Positions 18,105-27,334 of a stretch of 64,000 nucleotides of DNA are shown here, in pieces; within the stretch, counting starts at the first letter, position 1, and each line of letters starts with the position of its first letter. The translations under genes and the position numbers were made by a program. The notes beneath the pieces were generated by a model. That model did not search any database and was not told where the DNA came from. It saw only the letters and a program-made list of their open reading frames with translations. Source of the DNA: Paenibacillus crassostreae (lineage in GTDB: Bacteria > Bacillota > Bacilli > Paenibacillales > Paenibacillaceae); NCBI RefSeq assembly GCF_001857945.1, contig NZ_CP017770.1, positions 372,001-436,000 on the forward strand. The letters run 5' to 3'.

Positions 18105-18155
18105 CTCTTCCTCTCTCTTTTCCAATTTTATTGATAAAAATCTCATCTATCTATA

Positions 18156-19523
18156 TCAAATGAGATTATGAATCCACTTCCTGCCTCGTATCCTCCACTG
18201 AATGAGTAAAAACTTACATATATCATCAATAACAACAAATAAGTATACAATCTCAATTCCAAAGTCTAAGAAGTAGCCAAATAGAAAGGTTAATGGAATA
18301 GATACACACCATAGAGAAAAATTATCAATAATCATGCACATGAAAGTATCTCCACCAGCTCTTAACGTACCCATGATATGAATGAAATTCATACCTTTAA
18401 GTGGCAAAATAAATGCTAAATATATCATAATCGTGATAATCGCATCTTTAACATCAGTTGAAATTCCTTGATAGAGAGTTAAATAAAGTGGTGTACCGAT
18501 TAAAAGCATAAAACTTATTCCAATTCCACCCACTCCTGTATACAAGCCCATTTTTTTCGCTAATTCAGGTGCTTCATCTCGTTTACCCTCACCGATAGCT
18601 TGTCCAAGTATGATCGCACCTGCATGACCAGCTCCAATAAAGAACGAAATCAGCAGTTGTTCTAAAACCTTTGCAATTCCTACAGCAGCACCGATCGTGT
18701 AGCCCATTTTGTAAAAGACGATGCTGTACAAAGCAATACCGATGCTCCAAAAGGCTTCATTAATAATGACTGGTAATGAGGTTTTAAAGAAGGTTTTCAA
18801 AAATGAGCGATTGATTCCTAATAAATCCGTTAGTAAGGGTGCATAATCCGAAAATTTACGATATAAGAACCAAACAAACAAAATCATTTCAATAAATTTA
18901 GTAATAACAATACTTACAGCTGCACCATATATACCAAGCTCAGGAAACCCAAAATTACCAAAAATTAAGCTTGTACTTAATCCAACATTGATAAAAATAC
19001 CCATAATAGTGATCTTAAGTGGTAATTTTGCTTGTCCAATATTACGAAACACCATTGAGACTGCTAGAGTAATACCTGTTGGAATATAGCTGATACATAC
19101 GATTTTCAAATAATTCGATGCAAGTTCTATTAACTCTTTTTCCGTTGAAAATATTTGTAAAATTGAAGCTGGAAAAGCTAAACTAACTACTGAAAACAAG
19201 ATACTTACAGCTATAATTAAGATAAATCCAAGAGCGATCGAGACTTTTAATTGCTTATGATCACCTTTCCCAAAATACTGAGCTAAAAATATGGTCGCTC
19301 CACTTACGATACCAACAATGATTAAGTTAAGAATAAAGAAAATTTGACCCGCTAAACTCGTAGCAGAAACCTCTAAATCCCCTAGCTGACCAACCATTAG
19401 TGAAGCAATTGTATGTGTGACATTCATAACCATACTTTGTAGCCCAATTGGCAAAGCTAATAATACAAATGTTTTAAGAAATGGCTTGTCCTCACGAAAT
19501 GATTGAAATAATGTATTAATCAT
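18156..19523 (-). CDS. MATE-family efflux transporter
   Basis: A 455-residue integral membrane protein with about 12 hydrophobic segments in two related halves. The family pattern starts with FVLLALPIGLQSMVMNVTHT and ASLMVGQLGDLEVSATSLAG; the second half begins near 240 with SLPVIINEAFWSIG. MATE proteins export organic cations and drugs using Na+ or H+. Its ATG overlaps the stop of the ABC ATPase by one base (TAATG), so it is translated within the operon. Because it sits inside a nitrogen-scavenging operon, it may export a cationic intermediate or analogue such as guanidinium or a biguanide; this is inference. Confidence 0.85.
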   Translation of the reverse strand: MINTLFQSFREDKPFLKTFVLLALPIGLQSMVMNVTHTIASLMVGQLGDLEVSATSLAGQIFFILNLIIVGIVSGATIFLAQYFGKGDHKQLKVSIALGFILIIAVSILFSVVSLAFPASILQIFSTEKELIELASNYLKIVCISYIPTGITLAVSMVFRNIGQAKLPLKITIMGIFINVGLSTSLIFGNFGFPELGIYGAAVSIVITKFIEMILFVWFLYRKFSDYAPLLTDLLGINRSFLKTFFKTSLPVIINEAFWSIGIALYSIVFYKMGYTIGAAVGIAKVLEQLLISFFIGAGHAGAIILGQAIGEGKRDEAPELAKKMGLYTGVGGIGISFMLLIGTPLYLTLYQGISTDVKDAIITIMIYLAFILPLKGMNFIHIMGTLRAGGDTFMCMIIDNFSLWCVSIPLTFLFGYFLDFGIEIVYLFVVIDDICKFLLIQWRIRGRKWIHNLI

Positions 19524-20308
19524 TATTCATTTATTCCAAAGTCATTCGAATGAAGCATGCTATGAATATACTTTCGTATTTGAATAAACTCTTGCGTATC
19601 CTTAATTTCTAGATCGCGAAGCTGTGGTAAATCTATTGGTATATTTGCGATTACTCTGCCTGGACGCGCACTCATCACATATACTCTTTGTGATAAAAAT
19701 ACCGCTTCTTCTATATCGTGAGTTATAAATATGACGGTATGTTTCTCTTTCTCCCATAATTCTCTGAGTTGAAGCTGCATATTGCCTTTAGTATCTGAAT
19801 CTAATGCACCAAACGGTTCATCCATTAACAAGACCTCAGGATTATTGGCTAACGCACGAGCAATCGCAACACGTTGTTTCATCCCACCTGATAACTCTTT
19901 TGGTAGACGATTGCGAAAATCTTTTAGCCCTACTAATTCCAAATACTTCTCAACTATTGAATCAGCTTCTGACTTTGGCATTTTTTTAAGTTTTAATCCA
20001 AATCGGATATTTTTTTCTACTGTTAACCACGGAAATAGCGTATAGGCTTGAAACACCATCCCACGATCTGCACCTGGCCCGATCATGACTTGATTATCTA
20101 GTAAAATATCACCACTCGTTGCTTCATCTAACCCTGCAAAAATCCGAAGAAGTGTTGATTTACCACAACCAGAAGGACCAACAATACTAATAAATTCATT
20201 GTCCTCAATATCAATGTTTATATCTTTTAAAGCGATGGTTTGACTTTTTTTAGTTTGATATACTTTATTTAAATTTTTACAAGAAATTTTAATTATGGCT
20301 TCCATCAT
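19523..20308 (-). CDS. ABC transporter ATP-binding protein (SsuB/TauB-like)
   Basis: A 261-residue ATPase energising the uptake system of this operon. Walker A is GPSGCGKST (about 44-52), the Q-loop is VFQAYTLFPW, the signature LSGGMKQR, Walker B LLMDEPFGALD and the switch ITHDIEEAVFLS. It belongs with the nitrate/sulfonate/taurine group. It follows the permease gene by 23 bases and is coupled to the MATE gene by a one-base overlap. Confidence 0.9.
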   Translation of the reverse strand: MMEAIIKISCKNLNKVYQTKKSQTIALKDINIDIEDNEFISIVGPSGCGKSTLLRIFAGLDEATSGDILLDNQVMIGPGADRGMVFQAYTLFPWLTVEKNIRFGLKLKKMPKSEADSIVEKYLELVGLKDFRNRLPKELSGGMKQRVAIARALANNPEVLLMDEPFGALDSDTKGNMQLQLRELWEKEKHTVIFITHDIEEAVFLSQRVYVMSARPGRVIANIPIDLPQLRDLEIKDTQEFIQIRKYIHSMLHSNDFGINE

Positions 20309-20331
20309 AAGCTCCTCCTTTGACGTTTAAG

Positions 20332-21144
20332 CTAATTGTCCTCTGCCCAATGAAATAGAACTTTGTTTATAATTGCAAACATGCGATCAAATAATAAACC
20401 TAAAATACCTATGATGAAGATACCTCCAAAAATGATATAGGTTTTCATAAAGCGCTCCGCAATCATAATGTTATAGCCTAAACCAGAGCTTGATGCTAAC
20501 ATCTCAGCCATAATAAGATACGTCCATGACCATCCCATGACCATACGCATTGTGTCCATCATATTAGGCATAATTGCAGGGACAATTACATTTTTAATAA
20601 CTTGTCCTTGAGTTGCTCCTAATGTATAAGCGGTATTAATAAGATCAATTTGAATACCTTTAACAATATCCGTAATCATCGCTGTCATTGAGAAAACTGC
20701 ACCTACTACGATTATCGTAATTTTCGCTTGCTCACCAACACCTGCCCAAACCATAATTAGTGGAATTAATGCTGAAATCGGTAAATATCTAAAGAACTCA
20801 ATTAATGGCTTTGTAACTGCGTTTACGATCTTAAAAGCTCCAGAAAGTAACCCTAAAGGGGTACCTATAATAATTGCAATGGCAAAACCAGACAAAACTC
20901 GATAGCAGCTTATTAATATATCTGACCATAAACTTCCATTACTTAAACCTGACCATAAATACTTAAAAGTAGCTTGTGGAGTAGGTAAAAATATAGAATT
21001 TATGCCCGAGAAGTTACTAACTAAATACCAAGTTAAAATAAGTAAAGCAAATGTTGTTATCATAACAGTATTAAATACTCGGTTATTAATTTCTTTTCTT
21101 ATCCTAAATAGACTTCGAAATGCACCGCTATTATTCATCTCCAC
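20332..21144 (-). CDS. ABC transporter permease (SsuC/TauC-like)
   Basis: A 270-residue inner-membrane permease with about six membrane segments. The family pattern includes LPTPQATFKYLW, the IIGTPLGLLSG stretch and a coupling loop AAYTLGATQGQVIKNVIVPA-like sequence (here NTAYTLGATQGQVIKNVIVP). It forms the channel for the NMT1/SsuA-like lipoprotein. ATG lies downstream of a GGAGG-like site in the pucR-permease gap. Confidence 0.88.
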   Translation of the reverse strand: MEMNNSGAFRSLFRIRKEINNRVFNTVMITTFALLILTWYLVSNFSGINSIFLPTPQATFKYLWSGLSNGSLWSDILISCYRVLSGFAIAIIIGTPLGLLSGAFKIVNAVTKPLIEFFRYLPISALIPLIMVWAGVGEQAKITIIVVGAVFSMTAMITDIVKGIQIDLINTAYTLGATQGQVIKNVIVPAIMPNMMDTMRMVMGWSWTYLIMAEMLASSSGLGYNIMIAERFMKTYIIFGGIFIIGILGLLFDRMFAIINKVLFHWAEDN

Positions 21145-21164
21145 TACCTCCTGTTGAATTGTCT

Positions 21165-22802
21165 TTATATAGTTTGACTCATTTCATATAGCTTCAAAGC
21201 GAGTAAGAGCTTCAGTTGTATTTCTGAATCATCAAATGAGATATCTAGTATCGCTTTGATTTTATCTAGTCGATATACAACGGTGTTATAGTGTGTAAAC
21301 ATGTGCTGAGCAGTTGATTTAATGTTACAACCCATTAAGAAATAACTCTTTAACGTGTGTAGTAAATTTGAATGATGTAGTTGGTCATAATCGATTATTG
21401 GCTGAATAAACTGAACTAAAAATTTGTCTATGTTTTTATGTGCAGGTAATAATGTTAACACTGAATAAATACCTAGCTTGTCCCATGTAACATTATCTGA
21501 TTTTTCACAGCAGGCGTTAGTAGCAACATAGAGTCGTTCAACATCCTCTAGAGCATCAGGTAACTTAATTGGTGGAAATATTTCCCCTACACATAATGAA
21601 AATTGTTTAGTTTGAAGCACCTTTTCAAGTAATTTTCTTAATAAAATAAGTGATTGCTCAGTAGCTTGCTCGCAATCCTGTTCGCTTGGAATAATAACGA
21701 TTAATTTCCCTTCCTTTATCGTGAACATGAACCTAGATTCATACTCGTGTTTGTTTAATGCACCAAGCGTTGAATAGTCAGGTCGAGCACTCAAAGAGGA
21801 GTAGAAGTTAACAATTGCAATTTGATAGTGCTGTGAAGCTAAATCTTCTAATTGATATAATTCCCCTTTTACATTTAACTCTTCTAAACTCTTAATATGT
21901 CCATTCAACCAATCCTGTAAAAAATCGTCAAAATATTTATTTTTAACTTGCAAATAGGTTACCTCACTACGAACACGAATATTTAAGTAAGGTTGAATGT
22001 GCGAGACAGTAGCCGAGTCAAGCTCATCACAGATATTATTTGCCTCTAAAACGATGGTTCGTAGTGGCTCCTTTTCAGAATCCCATAGATTAAATACGTG
22101 AATGTTTATTTGCTCACCATTCATATCGATTAGATCTAAACATGACTTTTGCAAATTCATCAACAGAGTTGTGTCTTTTAATAATAGTTGCTCATAGTAA
22201 AATTCAAACAGCTGTCCATTCTGCTTCCCTGTAATGAGTTGACCTCTGGAATCAACTACTGCAAGTGGATTACCAATTAACTTCTCTATTTTTTCTATAA
22301 GGGTTGAAATGGAATGATCTTGAATCATTAAATTTGAAACCAATGCTAACCTATCTTGAAGTTTCATAATATGCTCTGTTTCGGATGAAACAACTTTTTC
22401 CATCACTTCTCTCACTACATTTGAAAAGACAGTGTCCTCAGCTAGTTCAAATAAAGGCAGACCATAATGCTCAGCACAATCAATAACTGACTGTGGAATT
22501 TCTGTTATAAAGCGTTTTGGTTTAATAGCAAAAGCAGATACCCCTTTTTCTACTAAGTAAGGAATTAAAGTAAGAAACTCATCTAAATTATTTTGATAGG
22601 AAAACCCCGTCGTAATTAAAAATTCATTATGTTGTACCCAATTTTGAATATCGGGTACCTCCATAATATTCACCCTACTAATAATGTTTGATAGTTTTCT
22701 TTCTCCAGCTAATAACTTTAATTTAGGTAGTGCTGTCATATTGAACAAATCATGACATGAAATTGTTCTAATCATTCCAAAACTTGAACTTTGACTGGAC
22801 AT
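21165..22802 (-). CDS. PucR-family transcriptional regulator
   Basis: A 545-residue regulator. The N-terminal PucR domain (about 10-130) has the characteristic MEVPDIQNWVQHNEFLITTG. A middle GGDEF-like CdaR domain covers about 300-430. The C-terminal PucR helix-turn-helix (about 480-540) is marked by LKSYFLMGCNIKSTAQHMF followed by HYNTVVYRLDKI. Relatives control purine, allantoin and other nitrogen-source pathways, usually by sensing a pathway metabolite. It is the second gene of the operon, 41 bases after atzF, so it probably regulates this cluster. Confidence 0.88.
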   Translation of the reverse strand: MSSQSSSFGMIRTISCHDLFNMTALPKLKLLAGERKLSNIISRVNIMEVPDIQNWVQHNEFLITTGFSYQNNLDEFLTLIPYLVEKGVSAFAIKPKRFITEIPQSVIDCAEHYGLPLFELAEDTVFSNVVREVMEKVVSSETEHIMKLQDRLALVSNLMIQDHSISTLIEKIEKLIGNPLAVVDSRGQLITGKQNGQLFEFYYEQLLLKDTTLLMNLQKSCLDLIDMNGEQINIHVFNLWDSEKEPLRTIVLEANNICDELDSATVSHIQPYLNIRVRSEVTYLQVKNKYFDDFLQDWLNGHIKSLEELNVKGELYQLEDLASQHYQIAIVNFYSSLSARPDYSTLGALNKHEYESRFMFTIKEGKLIVIIPSEQDCEQATEQSLILLRKLLEKVLQTKQFSLCVGEIFPPIKLPDALEDVERLYVATNACCEKSDNVTWDKLGIYSVLTLLPAHKNIDKFLVQFIQPIIDYDQLHHSNLLHTLKSYFLMGCNIKSTAQHMFTHYNTVVYRLDKIKAILDISFDDSEIQLKLLLALKLYEMSQTI

Positions 22803-22843
22803 AGATCATCAATCCCCTTCATGCTAACTTAAGATTCTTCATG

Positions 22844-24544
22844 TTAGCGTGTTAATTGCGATGCTCTCCATCCACCAAATTCAGATATATCCTCACTTTC
22901 ACCTTCTATATAAGACTCACATATAAATCCATTTACTGTACTACCATCTTGTAGCGTTACCTTTCCAATCCCTAAAGGTTGAGGAATTTGACGCATAAAT
23001 TGACCTAACTTGCTTAATCTTATTTTCCAAACCTCTAATTCAATAGAATGTCCTTTACTATCTACCCTTATTAATCCAGGCTTAGCTGGTTCTGATTTTA
23101 ATCGCAGCATTTTATAAGTTGGGGCAGTATGATCAGTACGAACAAATCTTGCATCACAATCTAGCATTTGCTTTTCAAGTGCGTAACCTTGCATATGCAA
23201 GCCACATACAGCTAGCTCAACCGATTCAGTATCTGCAAATGCTTTAGCTGTTCCTTGTAAGTAGGACTCGTTTCCTCTTGCCGCAAACAATGTAATACCG
23301 AATGGTAAGTCATCGTCTGCATCGTCAGATGGAATCGCTAGCGCACATAAATCCAGCAAATTACAATGATTCGTATAATAGCCCATCGCACTGTTCGTAT
23401 GAATTGGTTGCAGTCTTACTTGTTCCCTACTCCATGAGCCACCACAGGTTGGCATAACCAATACTGCATCTTCAAGCAGTGGAGTAACCTCTTCCTTATA
23501 AGCCTTTAGCTTATGAAGTGCTGTGAAAACAGAAGCAGCATCATAGCCATTTTCGATCGCGGACTGAAGTATTTGTTTCGTGACGGGATAAATTTCATCA
23601 ACATTATGTCTAATAAATTCACCTAGATCACTCCAACGCTCTGCAATCCACGGTCCATCATAGAGCAAGTTAGTAACCTCATTAAAAATAGTAGTATCGA
23701 TATAGTGAATGATGACTCCCATTTGCTCTAAGCGTGCTAGCGTGGCTTGCCAAGCTTTTTTATATTGCTCTGCATAATATCCGAAAAAATATAAATCCTC
23801 CTTCGGAATTACAATTCTTTCAGGTAAAGCTGATGAGGTAACTTCTGATAATGAAGCAATTCGTTTCTTCCGTATAATTGCATCCACCAAATACGCATCA
23901 TCTAACTGATTAGCAAATACAGTAACACAATCTAATGAAGCACAAGCTGGAACAACACCTTTATTTGACCAATGTCCTATTGTAGGCTTGTAACCTACTA
24001 ATTTATTTAGTGCAGCGGGGACTCTACCTGAGCCAGCTGTATCCGTTCCTAAAGAAAATACTGCATGACCTCTTGCTACTGCCACAGCCGAACCACTGCT
24101 CGATCCTCCGCTTATTAAGTCTGGTCTATAGGCATTTGCGGTTTCACCATATGGACTTCTTACACCTACTAAACCAGTTGCAAATTGATCTAAATTCGTT
24201 TTCCCTAATGGAATTGCCCCTGCATCTATCAAGGCTTGTACTACTTCTGCATTTTGTTCTGGGATATAAGTGTAAGCTGCACACCCAGCTGTAGTTGGTA
24301 TATTCACTAAATCAATATTGTCTTTAATAGCAAATGGAATTCCCCACAACGGATATTCATCTGGATTCATCGATTGCAAGCGATCAATATAAGGTTTGAT
24401 ACGCTCATAAGTAGGTAATTCAATCCAAATATTATAGGAAGTATCTTCTATTGACTTTTCAATAATCTGTTTAATGTATTGCTCTGGCGTAAGCTTACCT
24501 TGCTTATACATAAGCTTTACTGTTGAAATCGTTGTTCTTATCAT
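22844..24544 (-). CDS. atzF: Allophanate hydrolase
   Basis: A 566-residue cytoplasmic enzyme that converts allophanate to ammonia and CO2. The N-terminal amidase-signature domain (1 to about 430) has the Ser-cisSer-Lys triad: Lys74 (FAIKDNIDL), the cis-Ser in SGGSSSGSA (145-153) and nucleophile Ser172 (GTDTAGSGRVPAALN). The C-terminal domain (about 445-566), with TAPTYKMLRL, QPLGIGKVTLQDG and EGESEDISEFGGWR, matches the AtzF C-terminal domain that decarboxylates N-carboxycarbamate. First gene of the leftward operon; a perfect GlnR/TnrA box lies 92 bases upstream. A urea carboxylase partner is not found anywhere in the window. Confidence 0.92.
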   Translation of the reverse strand: MIRTTISTVKLMYKQGKLTPEQYIKQIIEKSIEDTSYNIWIELPTYERIKPYIDRLQSMNPDEYPLWGIPFAIKDNIDLVNIPTTAGCAAYTYIPEQNAEVVQALIDAGAIPLGKTNLDQFATGLVGVRSPYGETANAYRPDLISGGSSSGSAVAVARGHAVFSLGTDTAGSGRVPAALNKLVGYKPTIGHWSNKGVVPACASLDCVTVFANQLDDAYLVDAIIRKKRIASLSEVTSSALPERIVIPKEDLYFFGYYAEQYKKAWQATLARLEQMGVIIHYIDTTIFNEVTNLLYDGPWIAERWSDLGEFIRHNVDEIYPVTKQILQSAIENGYDAASVFTALHKLKAYKEEVTPLLEDAVLVMPTCGGSWSREQVRLQPIHTNSAMGYYTNHCNLLDLCALAIPSDDADDDLPFGITLFAARGNESYLQGTAKAFADTESVELAVCGLHMQGYALEKQMLDCDARFVRTDHTAPTYKMLRLKSEPAKPGLIRVDSKGHSIELEVWKIRLSKLGQFMRQIPQPLGIGKVTLQDGSTVNGFICESYIEGESEDISEFGGWRASQLTR

Positions 24545-24635
24545 TTCTCTACTCTCTCCTCACCACAGCTATACCATTTATTTATCTAACCAGTGTATTA
24601 ATTAATGTTATATATGATTGGAAGCCAACTTCTGA

Positions 24636-24652
24636 TGTTAGATAATATCACA
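24636..24652. promoter_or_regulatory. GlnR/TnrA box on the atzF side
   Basis: TGTTAGATAATATCACA fits the consensus TGTNAN7TNACA exactly. It is 92 bases upstream of the atzF start. GlnR and TnrA control nitrogen genes in Bacilli. The 378-base divergent gap 24545-24922 holds this site, a second box at 24878, AT-rich promoter sequence and no gene. Confidence 0.7.
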
Positions 24653-24872
24653 TAAACTTAACTTAACTCATTATCTTTCGATAACAACTAAACTGTCAAT
24701 CCTTTTAAAGTATTTTGGAGTTTTTACTATTTTACATAGTATAATGTATGTTTGTTTTTGTGTTCACTTTACAAAACATAAATTAAACCATAATAAAACT
24801 GTATTTTTTTATCTATTTGGTTTATTATTCATAAAAAACAGGCTGTTTTGATTTGCATTATTTACAACTTTT

Positions 24873-24894
24873 TATAATGTGAATTAACATTACA
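24873..24894 (+). promoter_or_regulatory. Promoter -10 and GlnR/TnrA box on the DUF1989 side
   Basis: TATAAT (24873-24878) is followed at once by TGTGAATTAACATTACA (24878-24894), an exact TGTNAN7TNACA match. A possible -35 is TTGATT at 24848 (19-base spacing). The box overlaps the expected transcription start, the usual position for GlnR repression under nitrogen excess. Confidence 0.7.
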
Positions 24895-24922
24895 TCAACA
24901 TTACAATTAAGGAGTGATATTA

Positions 24923-25639
24923 GTGGAAAAGCTTATGACGAGTTTTCAATTACTTCCTGGAGAAAAGTGGTCAGGCACAATTGGAAAAAACAAATTAATA
25001 AAAGTAACCACGCTTGGAGGAGAAGCAAATCTTTCTACATTGTTATTTTTTGCTGATGATTATAGTGAACGCTATAATATGCCCGATACATTAAAAGCAC
25101 AGCATACAGCTCATCTAACAACAGGAAATGTTCTAATGAGTGATAATGGAAAGGCACTGGTTAGTATAATTGATGATTCTGTTGGATGGCATGATCCTAT
25201 CGGTGGGTATACAAACCGATTAATGACAGATACAAAATACGGAAAAACCTCATATCAAGATAAAAGAAATGACTGGTTAAGAAGTGGTGAAGAAAATTTT
25301 ATCGTTGAATTAATTCGTAATGGACTAACTCAACGTGATTTATCACCACCAATTAACTTCTTTTCGAAAATCGTTTGTGATTTAGAAGGAAGAATATCGT
25401 ACATTGAAAAGCATGCAAAATCCAATGATTACATTACATTGCGAACAGAGTTGGACACGTTGTTTGTTTTTTCAAATACACCCCATCCATTAAATCCAAA
25501 AACAAGTTACCCTAATACAGTCATTTTATTTGAAGTATTTTCAACCGAACCCGCTGACGACAAAGATATATGTTTTATTAAATATGACGAAAATAAAAGA
25601 TCATTTGAAAATACTTGGAAATATTTAAATTTACGATAA
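24923..25639 (+). CDS. DUF1989 protein, urea-carboxylase-associated protein 1 type (CgdB/CgdA-like)
   Basis: A 238-residue protein of the DUF1989 family, UAAP1 branch. Diagnostic segments are ERYNMPDTLKAQHTAHLTTG, VLMSDNGKALVSI, DSVGWHDPIGG, RNDWLRSGEENFIVEL and INFFSKIVCD. The conserved His/Asp/Cys-type residues of the family suggest a metal-dependent hydrolase. In guanidine-utilising bacteria the UAAP1/UAAP2 pair forms carboxyguanidine deiminase (CgdAB), giving allophanate. GTG at 24923 lies 8 bases after AGGAG. It is followed 18 bases later by its UAAP2 partner, and faces atzF. Confidence 0.88.
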   Translation: MEKLMTSFQLLPGEKWSGTIGKNKLIKVTTLGGEANLSTLLFFADDYSERYNMPDTLKAQHTAHLTTGNVLMSDNGKALVSIIDDSVGWHDPIGGYTNRLMTDTKYGKTSYQDKRNDWLRSGEENFIVELIRNGLTQRDLSPPINFFSKIVCDLEGRISYIEKHAKSNDYITLRTELDTLFVFSNTPHPLNPKTSYPNTVILFEVFSTEPADDKDICFIKYDENKRSFENTWKYLNLR

Positions 25640-25657
25640 TGATGAGGAGGGTTACAT

Positions 25658-26320
25658 ATGATAACACAAGCATTTTTACGAGTTGAAAGTGAGCGACTAA
25701 CTACGGAAGCCGTTTACTCTGAGATTGTCAAAGCTGGGGACGGTTTTATGTATGAGTTAAAAAAAGGCCAAGTCATTCGCATATTAGATTTAGCAGGGAA
25801 CCAAGCAGCCGATACATTGCTATTCGATGCTGATTTTCCAGAGGATCATTACAGTGCTATTCATACTATTTCAGCCCAACAAAACATTTATATTACAACT
25901 GGTACCGTATTACGTGCTGAATCAGGGACGGCATTAGCAACTGTAGTTGCCGACACTTGCGGTCGTCATGACACCGTTGGAGGCTCATGCTCATCACAAA
26001 GCAACACGGTTCGTTATGCACATAAAAAAGCATATATGCATAATTGTCGAGATACTTTCATGCTTCAATTATCAAAATATAAGAGCAGTTATGCATTTTC
26101 AAAGCGAGATTTAGCACCTAATATTAACTTTTTCATGAATGTCCCTGTTACACCAGATGGTGGACTTACATTTGCTGACGGTGTTTCTGCTCCAGGCTGC
26201 TATATTGAGTTAAAAGCAGAGAAAAATATCGTTATTCTCATTAGTAACTGCCCTCAACTAAATAATCCATGTAATGCATATAACCCTACTCCGATTGAGG
26301 TTTTAATTTGGAATAGTTAA
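25658..26320 (+). CDS. DUF1989 protein, urea-carboxylase-associated protein 2 type (CgdA/CgdB-like)
   Basis: A 220-residue DUF1989 protein, UAAP2 branch, probable partner of the preceding gene. Signature segments include GQVIRILDLAGNQAADTLLF, ADTCGRHDTVGGSCSSQSN, MHNCRDTF, APNINFFMNVPVTPDGG and ISNCPQLNNPCNAYNPTPI. The conserved Cys/His set (CGRHD, MHNCRD, NCPQ) is intact, consistent with an active deiminase. A GAGGAGGG site precedes the ATG. No carboxylase gene follows; a hairpin terminator comes instead at 26527. Confidence 0.9.
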   Translation: MITQAFLRVESERLTTEAVYSEIVKAGDGFMYELKKGQVIRILDLAGNQAADTLLFDADFPEDHYSAIHTISAQQNIYITTGTVLRAESGTALATVVADTCGRHDTVGGSCSSQSNTVRYAHKKAYMHNCRDTFMLQLSKYKSSYAFSKRDLAPNINFFMNVPVTPDGGLTFADGVSAPGCYIELKAEKNIVILISNCPQLNNPCNAYNPTPIEVLIWNS

Positions 26321-26526
26321 TAGAGTTCATACAACTGGAGAAACAGCATAAATTTCTCGACATTTTTGCTAGTAATAGGTATCCATCACATTGAAATATT
26401 TATCTGTACTTACCCGTACTAAATCTAAAGTTGTTTGTATAATGCAGCTGCATAATCGGCATCGTTATAATATGATTGACAAAAATGCTTCAACAATAGG
26501 GATACGCAATATTTCCGCATAAAAAA

Positions 26527-26564
26527 CAGACGTAAAAATGACGAATATGTCATTTTTACGTCTG
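26527..26564. terminator. Perfect bidirectional hairpin
   Basis: CAGACGTAAAAATGAC and GTCATTTTTACGTCTG pair perfectly over a 6-base loop. It ends the DUF1989 operon from the left and the amino-acid transporter operon from the right. The gap 26321-26605 holds nothing else I can support. Confidence 0.8.
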
Positions 26565-26605
26565 CCTATTCTCAACTTAATTTAGGAGTTTAAATCTACT
26601 CTACC

Positions 26606-27334
26606 TTACAATACTTTACTAAGAAATTCCTTAGTACGAATGTTCTTAGGGTTACCAAATACCTCTTCAGGTGAACCCTGCTCCGAAATACGACCTTCGT
26701 CTATGAACAGAATACGGTCCCCAACTTCACGTGCGAATCCCATTTCATGCGTCACAATAACCATCGTCATGCCTCCTAAAGCAAGTTTCTTCATGACTTC
26801 GAGAACCTCTCCTACCATTTCAGGATCAAGTGCCGAAGTTGGTTCATCGAACAACATGACGTGAGGTTGCATCGCCAGTGCACGTGCAATCGCTATACGC
26901 TGTTTCTGACCACCCGATAGTTGATTAGGGTATACATCCTTTTTGTCCGACAAGCCTACGGTTTGTAAAAGGTTCTCAGCAATGAGGTCAGCTTCTGCTG
27001 CAGACTGCTTTTTAACCGTAAGTGGTGCTATCGTAATATTTTGGCCCACTGTCTTGTGTGGAAAGAGATTGAAGTTCTGGAACACCATCCCCATTTTTTC
27101 ACGCGTTGTATTGATATCATGCTTCGGAGCCGTAATGGATTCACCTTCAAAAGTTATTTCACCAGATGTAGGTTGCTCCAACAAATTTAAACAACGCAGA
27201 AATGTACTTTTACCTGAACCAGAAGGTCCGATTACAACGACAACCTCACCTTTAGATATTTCTATATCAATACCCTTCAGAATTTCTAATTGACCATATG
27301 ATTTATGAAGATCTTTAACGGTTATCACTTGCAC
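26606..27334 (-). CDS. Polar amino-acid ABC transporter ATP-binding protein (GlnQ-like)
   Basis: A 242-residue ATPase of the polar amino-acid uptake family. Walker [11 protein letters not shown]-loop [10 protein letters not shown], signature LSGGQKQR, Walker [20 protein letters not shown] (a hallmark of this family) and switch [11 protein letters not shown] are all present. It starts at GTG after AGGAAGTTGA and overlaps the fused binding-protein/permease gene by 20 bases, so the two form one transporter. Confidence 0.92.
   Translation of the reverse strand: MQVITVKDLHKSYGQLEILKGIDIEISKGEVVVVIGPSGSGKSTFLRCLNLLEQPTSGEITFEGESITAPKHDINTTREKMGMVFQNFNLFPHKTVGQNITIAPLTVKKQSAAEADLIAENLLQTVGLSDKKDVYPNQLSGGQKQRIAIARALAMQPHVMLFDEPTSALDPEMVGEVLEVMKKLALGGMTMVIVTHEMGFAREVGDRILFIDEGRISEQGSPEEVFGNPKNIRTKEFLSKVL

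Noticed and set aside
24545..24922. Guanidine riboswitch upstream of the DUF1989 genes or atzF
   Set aside because: I looked for the conserved ykkC-type blocks and found none; the gap is AT-rich and carries GlnR/TnrA boxes instead.
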